Shown: in pieces, positions 1-8,956 of the stretch | How the letters are laid out: each line of letters starts with the position of its first letter | How positions within the stretch are numbered: the stretch's first letter is position 1 | Assembly: GCF_900290235.1 (NCBI RefSeq) | Contig: NZ_OLMK01000010.1 | Location: forward strand, 1 to 64,000 | DNA from: Streptomyces sp. MA5143a | GTDB lineage: Bacteria > Actinomycetota > Actinomycetes > Streptomycetales > Streptomycetaceae | Length of the DNA stretch: 64,000 nt | Direction of reading: 5' to 3' | Translations under genes and position numbers: made by a program | Notes under the pieces: model-generated | What the model saw: the letters and a program-made list of their open reading frames with translations, nothing else | Databases searched by the model: none | What the model was told of the DNA's origin: nothing

Positions 1-1562
1 GGTCCGCGCTGGAAGGTGTTGATGTACGACGGGCCGGTGTCGGCCGGTCCGGCCTCGCACTTGCCCGGCGAGTTGCCGTAGCCGTAGACGTTGTCCACGT
101 CCTGCAACCAGTGCATGCCGTAGATGTCGTCCGTGTTGTAGGCGCTCTTCAGCTCCGCGGCGATGGGGTCCGAGCCGACCGAGACCGACGTGTTGAGCTG
201 CGCCGGGTACTCATTGGGGGTGTCGTGCTCGGGGGCGTACGTCGCCGGCTTGTTCGCCTGGTAGAAGGAGTTGGTCGGCTGGTCGGCCTTGGTGGGGATC
301 ATGTACTTCTCCATGATCTCCCAGGCGCCGTTGAACTTGGACCAGTCGCCCGTGACCTTGCCGTACATGGCCTGGAGCCACAGGAGGTAGCTGTACGCCT
401 CCGAGGTGGTCTCATGGCCGTGGTCCGGCGCCTCGACGATCAGCGTCTCCACCGAGTGGTACGGGATGCCCTCGGGGGAGAAGTAGCCGTTCGCCGGGTT
501 GGTGATCTTGCCGTAGAGCTCCAGGAAGCGGGCGTCGTACACCTTCGACCCCGCCAGCTGCGTCACCGTCACCGAGGCCTTGGCGTGGCCGGTGGCCGTC
601 GACTCGAAGACCGCCGAGCCCGTGCCCGAGGAGTCGGCCGTGACGGTCACCTTCTGGGCCGTGTTCCAGTTCGACGGCGTGAAGGTCAGCGACGCGCCAC
701 CCGTGACCGACAGGCCGGAGTTGCCGGAGGCCCGCGCGGTCGTCACCGTCACATTGCCCGACGGCTGGGTCGAGAGCTTCACGTCGTACGTGCCCGTCTT
801 GCCCTGCTGCACGCCCAGTTGCGTCGGTGAGACCACCACCGCGGGGCCCGAGGCGACCGTGATGCCGACCGGCGCGGAGTCCGCCGACGCGCCCAGGCTG
901 TCGTACGCCTTGGCGACCAGCGAGTGGCTGCCCACGGACAGACCGGTGGCCGAGAAGGTGTACGGCGAGGTCGTGTCCGTGCCCAGCAGCTTGGTGTCGT
1001 CGTAGAACTCCACCTTGGTGACGGTCGCGTTGTCCGCGGCCGCCGCGGTGGCCGCCATCGGCACCGGGTCGCCCTGCGAGTACGTGGCACCCGCGGTCGG
1101 GCTGGTCAGCACGGTGATCGGCGGCTGGTGGGCGCCGACACACGCGGTGCCGTTGATCGCGAAGCTGGTCGGCGCGGTGTTCGTGCCGCTGTAGGTGAAC
1201 TGGGCGCCGGTGCTCACCGAGGCCCCGACGGCGATGGTGCCGTTCCAGGACGCGTTCTTCGCGGTCACCGCCTTGCCGGACTGTGACCAGCTGCCGCTCC
1301 AGCCGCCGGTGAGCGTCTGGTTGCCCGCGTAGGAGTACGTCAGGGTCCAGCCGTTGATGGCCTCGGTGCCCCGGTTGGTGAGGGTCAGCTCGGCGGTGAA
1401 GCCCGAGCCCCAGTCATTGGTCTTGTAGTCGACGTTGCAGGCCACGGCCGCCGCGGCGGCGGGGGACGATCCCGTGCCCAGCATCGTCAGGGGAAGAGCG
1501 AGGGCCGCGACCACGGCGGTCCACAGGCGCCGTGCGGTACGGCGTCCGCGTCTGGGGTGCAT
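1..1562 (-). CDS. Secreted GH48 cellulase with CBM2, 3' end outside window
   Basis: Exported reducing-end-acting cellulase for crystalline cellulose; only the first 520 codons are inside the window. Reading from the start: a basic, Arg-rich N-terminus and hydrophobic stretch (signal peptide, about residues 1-37), a CBM2 (about 40-138, opening VACNVDYK), two Ig-like beta domains (about 140-235 and 236-330), then the GH48 domain beginning near [11 protein letters not shown]. The general-acid Glu of GH48 sits in the conserved block [14 protein letters not shown]. The ATG at 1562 has GGAAGGAA just upstream and gives a plausible signal peptide. It is divergent from the GH6 gene, with CebR boxes between, so the two probably act as a synergistic cellulase pair. 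Family assignment is firm; linker domain types are less certain. Confidence 0.93.
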   Translation of the reverse strand, partial: MHPRRGRRTARRLWTAVVAALALPLTMLGTGSSPAAAAAVACNVDYKTNDWGSGFTAELTLTNRGTEAINGWTLTYSYAGNQTLTGGWSGSWSQSGKAVTAKNASWNGTIAVGASVSTGAQFTYSGTNTAPTSFAINGTACVGAHQPPITVLTSPTAGATYSQGDPVPMAATAAAADNATVTKVEFYDDTKLLGTDTTSPYTFSATGLSVGSHSLVAKAYDSLGASADSAPVGITVASGPAVVVSPTQLGVQQGKTGTYDVKLSTQPSGNVTVTTARASGNSGLSVTGGASLTFTPSNWNTAQKVTVTADSSGTGSAVFESTATGHAKASVTVTQLAGSKVYDARFLELYGKITNPANGYFSPEGIPYHSVETLIVEAPDHGHETTSEAYSYLLWLQAMYGKVTGDWSKFNGAWEIMEKYMIPTKADQPTNSFYQANKPATYAPEHDTPNEYPAQLNTSVSVGSDPIAAELKSAYNTDDIYGMHWLQDVDNVYGYGNSPGKCEAGPADTGPSYINTFQRG

Positions 1563-1630
1563 GCTCTGGTTCCTTCCGTGCGGCTCTTACGAAGGTGGGG
1601 GCGGAGCAGCAACAACAAGCCTTGAACCAG

Positions 1631-1644
1631 TGGGAGCGCTCCCA
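1631..1644. promoter_or_regulatory. CebR operator, perfect 14-bp palindrome
   Basis: TGGGAGCGCTCCCA is an exact match to the known Streptomyces CebR box, where cellobiose/cellotriose relieves repression of cellulose-use genes. It lies 69 bp upstream of the GH48 start. The regulator itself is not in the window. Confidence 0.9.
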
Positions 1645-1783
1645 TATTGAGGAGAGGGGTGCAGACGGTCAAGGTGCTTGAAGAGTCGAAAAGATTCGAC
1701 GACGGGCGAAAAGATTTGTGGTGGGCAATAACGCAACACCCCTGTCTTTTACCGGCGCTTGGCGCTACCTTCACCAGCACCAG

Positions 1784-1797
1784 TGGGAGCGGTTCCA
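1784..1797. promoter_or_regulatory. Second, degenerate CebR-type box
   Basis: TGGGAGCGGTTCCA differs from the CebR palindrome at two positions. It lies 426 bp before the GH6 ATG, so if it overlaps the GH6 promoter the GH6 transcript has a leader of roughly 400 nt. Assignment is by similarity. Confidence 0.7.
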
Positions 1798-1845
1798 CCA
1801 GTCGGCGCGGCCGTCACGGCGCGCCCGATCTGCAAGGAGTCGCTC

Positions 1846-2082
1846 ATGCGCCACCCTCCGCGTTCAGGTCTTTTACTCGTCTCCGTGAGCGGGCTCGTCC
1901 CGCCGGACGGTGACGGGCCGCCGGTGTTCGAGCTGCCCGGCGACAGGGTCGTCCGGCGGGTTCGCGGACACCTGCGACCTGGGTCCGCGGCCGTGGAACC
2001 GACCCACCCCGCCCCGTGGCGATCCGCTTTTCGCCCGGGCCGGAACCGGAGCACACGGCCGGCTCACGCCGGCCCGGCCTGA
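1846..2082 (+). other. Candidate 78-codon leader ORF or remnant before GH6
   Basis: An ATG preceded by a good Shine-Dalgarno (AAGGAG, about 8 bp upstream) opens a short reading frame. Its N-terminus looks like the start of a secretion signal (MRHPPRSGLLLVSVSG), but what follows is Arg/Pro-rich and resembles no domain I know. It sits in the 660-bp gap between GH48 and GH6, downstream of the second CebR box. It may be a leader ORF, the remains of a deleted secreted-protein gene, or chance. The rest of the gap holds the CebR boxes and promoters only. Confidence 0.25.
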
Positions 2083-2222
2083 ACCCCGCCCGCGACGACA
2101 GTCCCACGTCGTCGGGCGTCGGGCCGAGCGAGCGTCCGCGCCGCCCCGGCGGACGGGCACCCCGCACGACCCCCTACGGAACCTCCACGTACACCCCACT
2201 ACGGAAGAGGAAACCCGCACTC

Positions 2223-3935
2223 ATGAGCCGTACCAGAACAGCACTCCTCGCGGCGATGGCGCTGGTCGCCGGCGCCGCCGGGACCGCGGTGGCCGCCGTG
2301 CCGGACGACTCCGGCATCCGGGCGATCCCCTGCACCGTCGACTACAAGGTGCAGAACCAGTGGTCCACCGGCTTCACCGCCGCCGTCACGATCACCAACA
2401 ACGGCGCCGCGAAGTCCTCGTGGTCAGCGAAGTGGTCGTACGCGGGCAACCAGCGGGTGGGCAACGGCTGGAACGCGAAGATCTCCCAGAGTGGCAGCGC
2501 GGTGACGGCGTCCAACGAGACGTACAACGGGTCGCTCCCCACCGGCGGGTCGGTCAGCTTCGGCTTCAACGCCTCCTACAGCGGCTCCAACGCCCTCCCG
2601 GCGACCTTCACGCTGGACGGTGTCACCTGCAACGTCGACGACGGCGGCGGCGGTCCGGGCGAGCCGGGCCCGGGCAACCCCGGCTCGCGGGTGGACAACC
2701 CGTACGCCGGCGCCAAGGTGTACGTGAACCCGGAGTGGTCCGCGAACGCCGCCGCCGAGCCGGGCGGCAGCCGGATCGCCAACCAGCCCACCGGTGTGTG
2801 GCTGGACCGCACCGCCGCCATCGCGGGCGCGGGCGGCAAGATGGGGCTGCGGGCCCACCTCGACGAGGCGCTGCGGCAGAAGGGCTCGGGCGAACTCGTC
2901 GTCCAGTTGGTGATCTACAACCTGCCCGGCCGCGACTGCTCGGCCCTCGCCTCCAACGGTGAGCTGGGCCCCACGGAGATCGACAAGTACAAGACGCAGT
3001 ACATCGACCCGATCAAGGCGATCCTCGCCGACTCCAAGTACGCCGGCCTGCGGATCGTCACCACGGTCGAGATCGACTCGCTGCCCAACCTCGTCACCAA
3101 CGTCGGCAGCCGCCCGACGGCCGTGCCCCAGTGCGACGTGATGAAGGCCAACGGCAACTACATCAAGGGTGTCGGTTACGCGCTCAACAAGCTGGGTGAC
3201 GTCCCCAACGTCTACAACTACGTCGACGCCGGCCACCATGGCTGGCTCGGCTGGGACGACAACTTCGGCCCCTCCGCCGCCATCATGAAGGAGGCGGCGA
3301 CCGCCGAGGGCGCCACGGTGAACGACGTCCACGGCTTCATCACCAACACGGCGAACTACAGCGCCCTGAAGGAGAACAACTTCACCATCAACGACACCGT
3401 GGGCAGTAAGTCGGTCCGCGAGTCGAAGTGGCTCGACTGGAACCGCTACGTCGACGAGCTGTCCTTCGCCCAGGCGTTCCGGGCCCAGGCAGTCTCGGCC
3501 GGCTTCAACTCGAACGTCGGCATGCTGATCGACACCTCCCGCAACGGCTGGGGCGGCGCCGCCCGGCCCACCGGGCCGGGCGCGAAGACCACCGTGGACA
3601 CGTACATCGACGGCGGGCGCTACGACCGCCGCTTCAACACCGGCAACTGGTGCAACCAGTCCGGAGCCGGTCTCGGCGAACGTCCGCAGGCGGCCCCGGC
3701 GCCGGGGATCGACGCCTACGTGTGGATGAAGCCCCCGGGCGAGTCCGACGGGGCCAGCTCCCAGATCCCGAACGACGAGGGCAAGGGCTTCGACCGGATG
3801 TGCGACCCGACGTACACGGGCAACCCGCGGAACAACAACAACATGTCCGGTGCCCTGGGCAACGCGCCGCTGTCCGGGCACTGGTTCTCCGCCCAGTTCC
3901 AGGAGCTGATGCGGAACGCGTACCCGGCGCTGTGA
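2223..3935 (+). CDS. Secreted GH6 cellobiohydrolase with N-terminal CBM2
   Basis: Exported exo-cellulase releasing cellobiose, 570 aa. Signal peptide about residues 1-24, CBM2 about 36-140 (bounded by Cys in IPCTVDYK and GVTCNVDD), a Gly/Pro linker, then GH6 to the C-terminus. Visible GH6 blocks: VEIDSLPNLVTN (region of the catalytic acid Asp), VDAGHHGWLGW, DTSRNGWGG and the exo-type stretch NTGNWCNQSGAGLGERP followed by DAYVWMKPPGESDG. The open frame extends upstream to 2016, but the ATG at 2223 is the one that creates a signal peptide. It is divergent from GH48 and shares the CebR region, so cellulose/cellobiose induction is expected. Two hairpins follow the stop codon. Confidence 0.95.
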   Translation: MSRTRTALLAAMALVAGAAGTAVAAVPDDSGIRAIPCTVDYKVQNQWSTGFTAAVTITNNGAAKSSWSAKWSYAGNQRVGNGWNAKISQSGSAVTASNETYNGSLPTGGSVSFGFNASYSGSNALPATFTLDGVTCNVDDGGGGPGEPGPGNPGSRVDNPYAGAKVYVNPEWSANAAAEPGGSRIANQPTGVWLDRTAAIAGAGGKMGLRAHLDEALRQKGSGELVVQLVIYNLPGRDCSALASNGELGPTEIDKYKTQYIDPIKAILADSKYAGLRIVTTVEIDSLPNLVTNVGSRPTAVPQCDVMKANGNYIKGVGYALNKLGDVPNVYNYVDAGHHGWLGWDDNFGPSAAIMKEAATAEGATVNDVHGFITNTANYSALKENNFTINDTVGSKSVRESKWLDWNRYVDELSFAQAFRAQAVSAGFNSNVGMLIDTSRNGWGGAARPTGPGAKTTVDTYIDGGRYDRRFNTGNWCNQSGAGLGERPQAAPAPGIDAYVWMKPPGESDGASSQIPNDEGKGFDRMCDPTYTGNPRNNNNMSGALGNAPLSGHWFSAQFQELMRNAYPAL

Positions 3936-3951
3936 CCTTCGCCGGCTGAGA

Positions 3952-3995
3952 GGATCCGCCAGGGGCGCGCACTTCCCCCACCCCCTGGCGGGTCC
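3952..3995 (+). terminator. Hairpin after GH6
   Basis: Near-perfect 14-bp stem (GGATCCGCCAGGGG pairing with CCCCTGGCGGGTCC, one G-T wobble) starting 16 bp after the GH6 stop. Confidence 0.75.
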
Positions 3996-4021
3996 GGCCG
4001 CACGGCACACCCGCACCGGCG

Positions 4022-4062
4022 ACGGCCGCCCGCCCCCCTTCACCACGGGGGCGGGCGGCCGT
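4022..4062. terminator. Second hairpin after GH6
   Basis: Perfect 15-bp inverted repeat (ACGGCCGCCCGCCCC with its complement, 11-nt loop). No U-run, as is usual in Streptomyces; probably a tandem terminator isolating the cellulase unit from the next gene. Confidence 0.7.
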
Positions 4063-4187
4063 GGCCGTTGCGGTGGCATGGTGGTGTGACGCACGTCACC
4101 GAGACGTGGGTGGGTCACGGCGATGACTTCCGGACGGGACGCCGGTCTTCATCCCCGTAACACCTGAGCGGACGAGGAGACCATCCC

Positions 4188-4781
4188 ATGCGCATCGTCA
4201 TCACCGAGTTCATGAGCCTGGACGGCGTCGTGCAGGCCCCCGGCGGCCCCGAGGAGGACACCGACGGCGGCTTCGCCCACGGCGGCTGGACGCAGGAGTT
4301 CTTCGACCCGGAGGTGGTCGGCGGGGCCTGGGACGAGGCGCTGCGCGCGGCCGACGCGCTGCTGTACGGGCGCCGCACCTGGCAGGCGATGTCCGGGGCC
4401 TGGCCCGAGCGTGCCGGTGACCCCTTCGCCGACCGGATCAACGCCCTCCCCAAGTACGTGGTCTCCAGCACCCTCGGCGACGACGAGCTGACGTGGAACA
4501 CCACCCGCGTCCCCGGTGAGGAAGCCGTCGCCCACATCCGCAAACTGCGCGAGAGCGAGGGCGGCGACCTGCTCGTCATGGGCAGCGCCGGCCTCGCCCG
4601 GACCCTCCTGCACGAGGGCCTCGTCGACGAGCTGCGGCTGATGGTCATGCCGGTCGTCCTCGGCGGCGGAAAGACGATCTTCCCCGACGGCGGCGCCAAG
4701 CACACCCTGAAGCTGGTCTCCACGGTCACGAGCCCCACCGGTGTGAACGTCTGCGTCTACCGGGCCGCCGACCAGGGCTGA
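4188..4781 (+). CDS. Dihydrofolate reductase-family (RibD C-terminal-like) reductase
   Basis: 197-aa cytoplasmic protein of the RibD-C/DHFR fold, probably an NAD(P)H-dependent reductase of unknown substrate. Evidence: the family opening MRIVITEFMSLDGVVQAPG, the helix ALLYGRRTWQAM, and the cofactor-site segment LLVMGSAGLARTLL followed by LVDELRLMVMPVVLGGGK. Length is typical. GACGAGGAGA lies just upstream of the ATG. It stands alone, between the cellulase terminators and a methyltransferase gene with its own regulatory repeats. Such proteins in Streptomyces are usually uncharacterised, so no pathway is assigned. Confidence 0.85.
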   Translation: MRIVITEFMSLDGVVQAPGGPEEDTDGGFAHGGWTQEFFDPEVVGGAWDEALRAADALLYGRRTWQAMSGAWPERAGDPFADRINALPKYVVSSTLGDDELTWNTTRVPGEEAVAHIRKLRESEGGDLLVMGSAGLARTLLHEGLVDELRLMVMPVVLGGGKTIFPDGGAKHTLKLVSTVTSPTGVNVCVYRAADQG

Positions 4782-4809
4782 GGCCCGGAGCGTCCGCAGC
4801 CGGGAGAGT

Positions 4810-4870
4810 TTGCCGTTACGGCAAGGGAGGTTGCCGTTCGGTGGGGCGTCGGCGCAGGCTGACGGCAACC
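4810..4870. promoter_or_regulatory. Clustered TTGCCG / CGGCAA repeats, operator candidate
   Basis: A 15-bp inverted repeat TTGCCGTTACGGCAA (4810-4824) is followed by a direct half-site TTGCCGTTCGG (4831) and an inverted half-site GACGGCAACC (4861-4870), all within 80 bp upstream of the His-rich methyltransferase ATG. The arrangement suggests a dimeric repressor site. The regulator is unknown. Confidence 0.5.
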
Positions 4871-4889
4871 GGAAGAGAGGCTCACCACC

Positions 4890-5813
4890 ATGGGACACGA
4901 CCACCAGCACGGCCACGGCCACGGCCACGGCCAGGGCCACGGACACGGGCACGGGCGTCACGACCACACCGACATCGACTGGGCCGAGCTGGCCGAGCAC
5001 CTGGAGGAGCAGGCGGAGCTGTTCGCGCCGCTGAACCGCCAGGCCGCCGCCTGGGTGGCCGAGCGGCAGCCGGAGCCCGGGCTCGTCGTCGACGCGGGCA
5101 GCGGTCCGGGGGTGGTGAGCACGCTGCTCGCCGAGACGTTCCCCGGCGCCCGGATCGTCGCGGTGGACGGCTCGGGGCCGCTGCTGGAGCGGGCCCGGTC
5201 CCGGGCGGAACGCCTCGGCGTGGCCGACCGGTTCGCCACCCTGGAGGCGGACCTCCCCGCGGGTCTGGCCGAGTTGGAGTACCCCGTGGATGTGCTGTGG
5301 GCGAGCCGCAGTTTGCACCACCTCGGCGACCAGCGGGCCGGCCTCGCCGCCTTCGCCGAGCGGCTGGCCCCGGGCGGGGTGCTGGCGCTCGTCGAGGGCG
5401 GGCTGCCCACGCGGTTCCTGCCGCGGGACATCGGCATCGGCCGCCCCGGACTCCAGTCCCGGCTCGACGCGGTCGAGGAGCTGTGGTTCGGCGAGATGCG
5501 GGCCGCCCTGCCCGGCACGGTCGCGGAGGCGGAGGACTGGCCGGGCCTGCTCACCGCCGCGGGCCTGCGCGACGCGACCTCCCGCACCTTCCTGCTGGAC
5601 CTGCCGGCCCCGGTGTCGGAGGCGGCGCGCGCCCACGCCCTCACCCTCTTCCGGCGGCGCCGGGAGACCCTCGCGGAGTACGCGGACCACCTCGACCCGT
5701 CCGACCTCTCCACCCTGGACCGGCTCCTGGATCCCGACGACAAGGCGAGCCTCCACCACCGCCCCGATCTGTTCGTCCTCGCGGCCCACACGGTCCACCT
5801 CGCCCGCGCGTGA
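4890..5813 (+). CDS. SAM-dependent methyltransferase with His-rich N-terminus
   Basis: 307 aa. Residues 1-27 are dominated by His-Gly repeats (for example HGHGHGHGQGHGHGHG), a typical metal-binding tail. A class I methyltransferase domain follows at about 45-200, with motif I VVDAGSGPGVVS, an acidic residue after strand 2 (IVAVDGSG) and the motif IV region VDVLWASRSLHHL. The substrate is unknown. The ATG at 4890 has GGAAGAGAGG upstream, and translation from it includes the His tail, so the tail is probably real. The His tail and the inverted repeats upstream suggest metal-dependent regulation or metal buffering; this is inference only. Confidence 0.85.
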   Translation: MGHDHQHGHGHGHGQGHGHGHGRHDHTDIDWAELAEHLEEQAELFAPLNRQAAAWVAERQPEPGLVVDAGSGPGVVSTLLAETFPGARIVAVDGSGPLLERARSRAERLGVADRFATLEADLPAGLAELEYPVDVLWASRSLHHLGDQRAGLAAFAERLAPGGVLALVEGGLPTRFLPRDIGIGRPGLQSRLDAVEELWFGEMRAALPGTVAEAEDWPGLLTAAGLRDATSRTFLLDLPAPVSEAARAHALTLFRRRRETLAEYADHLDPSDLSTLDRLLDPDDKASLHHRPDLFVLAAHTVHLARA

Positions 5814-5847
5814 CGCGAGCGCGGCGGCGGTGCACGCCCGTGGCACA

Positions 5848-5886
5848 CGAAACCGCCCGCCGGAGCATCTCCGGCGGGCGGTTTCG
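5848..5886. terminator. Bidirectional terminator between convergent genes
   Basis: Perfect 18-bp stem (CGAAACCGCCCGCCGGAG and its complement) with a 3-nt loop. It has A-rich and T-rich flanks in both directions, between the methyltransferase (+) and the aldo/keto reductase (-). Confidence 0.9.
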
Positions 5887-5936
5887 TCGGTCGGCCTCGG
5901 CCGCGGTGGACCTCAGGCCATGCCTCGGGCCGTGTC

Positions 5937-6773
5937 TCAGCCCATGTCGAAGGTCGCCGGGTCGGGACCGATGCGGCGGTCCTCGTTCAGCGCGCTGATC
6001 GCGGCGATGTCCTCGATGTCCAGGGAGAAGTCGAAGACCTCGATGTTCTCCTTGATACGGGACGGGGTCACCGACTTGGGGATGACCACGTTGCCCAGCT
6101 GGAGGTGCCAGCGCAGCACGATCTGGGCCGGGGTGCGGCCGTGCTTCTGCGCGATGGCGATGATCGCCGGGACCTCCAGCAGGCCCTTGCCCTGGCCGAG
6201 CGGCGACCAGGCCTCGGTGGCGATGCCCTGCTCCGCGTGAAACTCGCGGGAGGCGTGCTGCTGGAGGTGGGGGTGCAGCTCGATCTGGTTGACCGCCGGG
6301 ATGACGCTGGTCGCCTCGATCAGCGTCTCCAGGTGCTCCGGAAGGAAGTTGGAGACACCGATGGCCCGCGCGCGGCCGTCGGCGTACAGCTTCTCGAACG
6401 CCTTGTACGTGTCGACGTAGGTGCCTCGGGCCGGGATCGGCCAGTGGATCAGGTACAGGTCCACGTACTCCAGGCCGAGCTTGTCCAGCGACTCGTCGAA
6501 GGCACGGAGCGTGGCGTCGTAGCCCTGGTCGGTGTTCCAGAGCTTGGTGGTGACGAAGAGGTCCTTGCGGGGGACTCCGGAGGCGGCGAGCGCCTTGCCG
6601 GTGCCCCGCTCGTTGCCGTAGATCGCGGCCGTGTCGATGCTGCGGTAGCCGGCCTCCAGCGCCGTGCCGACGGCCTGCTCGGCCTCGTCGTCCGGCACCT
6701 GCCAGACGCCGAAGCCCAGCTGGGGCATCTCGACGCCGTTGTTCAGGATGATCGGGGGGACCTTGCTGCTCAC
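5937..6773 (-). CDS. Aldo/keto reductase
   Basis: 278-aa NADPH-dependent carbonyl reductase of the AKR superfamily (AKR5-like, resembling 2,5-diketo-D-gluconate reductase). The catalytic tetrad is visible: Asp in SIDTAAIYGNE, Tyr in the same block, Lys in FVTTKLWNTD and His in LYLIHWP. The cofactor site IPKSVTPSRIKEN near the C-terminus is typical for NADPH. It starts at a GTG with a purine-rich AAGGATCGAGAG upstream. Monocistronic, ending against the strong bidirectional terminator. The substrate cannot be told from sequence. Confidence 0.92.
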   Translation of the reverse strand: MSSKVPPIILNNGVEMPQLGFGVWQVPDDEAEQAVGTALEAGYRSIDTAAIYGNERGTGKALAASGVPRKDLFVTTKLWNTDQGYDATLRAFDESLDKLGLEYVDLYLIHWPIPARGTYVDTYKAFEKLYADGRARAIGVSNFLPEHLETLIEATSVIPAVNQIELHPHLQQHASREFHAEQGIATEAWSPLGQGKGLLEVPAIIAIAQKHGRTPAQIVLRWHLQLGNVVIPKSVTPSRIKENIEVFDFSLDIEDIAAISALNEDRRIGPDPATFDMG

Positions 6774-6937
6774 GAGCTCTCGATCCTTAAAGTCGTCGGT
6801 TGGTGCTTCCCATCGTCAACGATCACGGCGCGCGATGCATTCCTGAGCGGCCCGCTCGCCCGCCGAATCGCAGAATGGCCGGAAATGGATCCGACACCGT
6901 TCCGACGTGCATCGCTGAACTCCGGTCACGTACGTGA

Positions 6938-7089
6938 ATGGACGGCCATGACCCCCCACGCAGGACCCTCCTCGGCGCCGCACTCGGCGGCACGGCCGCC
7001 GCGTCGGCCGTACCGGCCTGGCGCCCCTGCACGACTCCGGCGACACCTCGGGCTCGCTGCGGAACATGTGGGGCTACCAGTTGGTCTGA
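6938..7089 (+). pseudogene. Remnant of a Tat-exported protein (N- and C-terminal ends only)
   Basis: The frame opening at 6938 encodes a clear twin-arginine signal (PPRRTLLGAALGGTAAASAVPA). It then loses sense, while the last 20 codons in another frame (ending TGA at 7087-7089) read like a genuine protein tail (LHDSGDTSGSLRNMWGYQLV). The simplest reading is a secreted protein whose body was deleted, leaving both ends fused out of frame. The original family is not identified. The rest of the 356-bp gap 6774-7129 holds the promoter region of the aldo/keto reductase. Confidence 0.45.
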
Positions 7090-7129
7090 CCTGGGTGCGC
7101 GAAGGAGCGCGGGCGGGTTCCCGGCGCTC

Positions 7130-8956
7130 TCACGCCCGGTACAGCGCCTCCACCTCCTTCGCGTACGTCTTCTCGATCGCCTTCCGCTTCAGCTTCAGCG
7201 ACGGCGTCAGCAGACCCTGCTCCTCGGTGAACTGGTGCGCCAGTATCCGGAAGGTGCGGATCGACTCGGCCTGCGAGACCAGGGTGTTGGCGGCGACCAC
7301 CGCCCGCCGCACCTCGGTCTCCAGCTCCGGGTCGCGCACCAGGTCGGCCGGTGACAGCTTCGGCTTGCCGTGCATCTGGATCCAGTGCTCGACCGCCTCC
7401 GCGTCGAGGGTGACGAGCGCGGCGATGTACGGCCGGTCGTTGCCGACGACGATGCACTGGGCGACCAGCGGATGGTCCCGCACCCGCTCCTCCAGGATCG
7501 CCGGGGAGACGCTCTTGCCGCCCGAGGTCACCAGGATCTCCTTCTTGCGCCCGGTGATCGTGAGGTAGCCGTCCTCGTCGAGGGCGCCCAGGTCCCCGGT
7601 GGCGAGCCAGCCGTCGTGCAGGGTCTCGTCGGTGGCCTTGGGGTTGTTGAGGTACCCCTGGAAGACATTGGGGCCGCGCAGCCAGACCTCGCCGTCGTCC
7701 GCGATGTGCACGGTCATGCCCGGGATGGGCTGGCCGACGGTGCCGTACCGGGTGCGCTCGGGCGGGTTCGCCGTCGCGGCCGCCGTGCACTCCGTCAGCC
7801 CGTACCCCTCGTAGATGTGGATGCCGGCGCCCGCGTAGAACAGGCCGAGCCGGCGGTCCATCGCCGAGCCACCGGACATCGCGTACTTGATCCGGCCGCC
7901 CATGGCCTCCCGGATCTTCGCGTAGACGACCTTGTCGAAGAACTGGTGCTGCACCCTGAGGCCCGCCGAGGGGCCGGGCCCGACGCCCCAGGCCTTCGCC
8001 TCCATCGCGTCCGCGTACTTCACGGCGACCTCGACGGCCTTCTCGAACGGGCCCGCCCTGCCCTCCCGCTCGGCCTTGCGCCGGCTCGCGTTGAACACCT
8101 TCTCGAAGATGTACGGCACCGCGAGGAAGAACGTCGGCCTGAAGGCGGCCAGGTCCGGCAGCAGCACGGCCGCGCTCAGCTGCGGCTGGTGCCCGAACTT
8201 CACCTTGCCCCGGATCCCGGCCACCTGCACCATCCGCCCGAAGACGTGCGCGAGCGGCAGGAACAGCAGGGTCGCCGGCTCCTGGCCCCTGCGGGACTCG
8301 AACAGCGGTGCCCAGCGCTCGATGACCGTGTCCGCCTCGACCATGAAGTTGGCGTGGGAGATGACACAGCCCTTGGGGCGGCCCGTGGTGCCGGACGTGT
8401 AGATGATCGTCGCGACCGACTCCGGGGTCACCGCCCGCCGGTGCCGGTGCACCACCTCGTCGTCGAGCTGGGCGCCCGACTCGTACAGCTCCTCCACGGC
8501 GCCCGCGTCCAGCTGCCACAGCCGGCGCAGCTGCGGCAGCCGGTCGATGACCGTGGCGATGGTCATCGCGTGGTCCTCGTGCTCGACCATGGCGGCCGTG
8601 CACTGGGAGTCGTACAGCATCCAGAAGACCTGCTCGGCGGAGGAGGTCGGGTAGACGGGGACGACCTGGGCGCCGATCGTCCACAGGGCGTAGTCGAACA
8701 GGGTCCACTCGTACCGGGTGCGGCACATGATGGCGACCCGGTCGCCGAACCGGACCCCCTGCGACAGCAGGCCCTTGGCCAGCGCCAGCACCTCGTCGCG
8801 GAACTCGGCGGAGGTCACGTCGCGCCACTCGCCCCGCTCGTCCTTGCGGCCGAGCGCGATGTACGTCGGGTCCTCCTGGGCGTACTCGAAGACGACGTCG
8901 GCCAGACCGCCCACCGGCGGCGCCGACGCCAACGGAGGGTTGGTGAACTCGCGCAA
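7130..8956 (-). CDS. Long-chain fatty acid-CoA ligase (AMP-forming)
   Basis: 608-aa adenylate-forming enzyme of the FadD15-like actinobacterial group, activating long-chain fatty acids to acyl-CoA via acyl-AMP. Motifs: P-loop-like IIYTSGTTGRPKGC at about 190, the A5 region YEGYGLTECTAAAT, the A7/A8 hinge WLATGDLGALDEDGYLTITGRKKE, and the C-terminal Lys region TPSLKLKRKAIEKTY. Length fits the family. The start is TTG at 8956, supported by GAGGAG six bases upstream and by the N-terminus matching family members. No operon partner is adjacent. Confidence 0.93.
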   Translation of the reverse strand: MREFTNPPLASAPPVGGLADVVFEYAQEDPTYIALGRKDERGEWRDVTSAEFRDEVLALAKGLLSQGVRFGDRVAIMCRTRYEWTLFDYALWTIGAQVVPVYPTSSAEQVFWMLYDSQCTAAMVEHEDHAMTIATVIDRLPQLRRLWQLDAGAVEELYESGAQLDDEVVHRHRRAVTPESVATIIYTSGTTGRPKGCVISHANFMVEADTVIERWAPLFESRRGQEPATLLFLPLAHVFGRMVQVAGIRGKVKFGHQPQLSAAVLLPDLAAFRPTFFLAVPYIFEKVFNASRRKAEREGRAGPFEKAVEVAVKYADAMEAKAWGVGPGPSAGLRVQHQFFDKVVYAKIREAMGGRIKYAMSGGSAMDRRLGLFYAGAGIHIYEGYGLTECTAAATANPPERTRYGTVGQPIPGMTVHIADDGEVWLRGPNVFQGYLNNPKATDETLHDGWLATGDLGALDEDGYLTITGRKKEILVTSGGKSVSPAILEERVRDHPLVAQCIVVGNDRPYIAALVTLDAEAVEHWIQMHGKPKLSPADLVRDPELETEVRRAVVAANTLVSQAESIRTFRILAHQFTEEQGLLTPSLKLKRKAIEKTYAKEVEALYRA

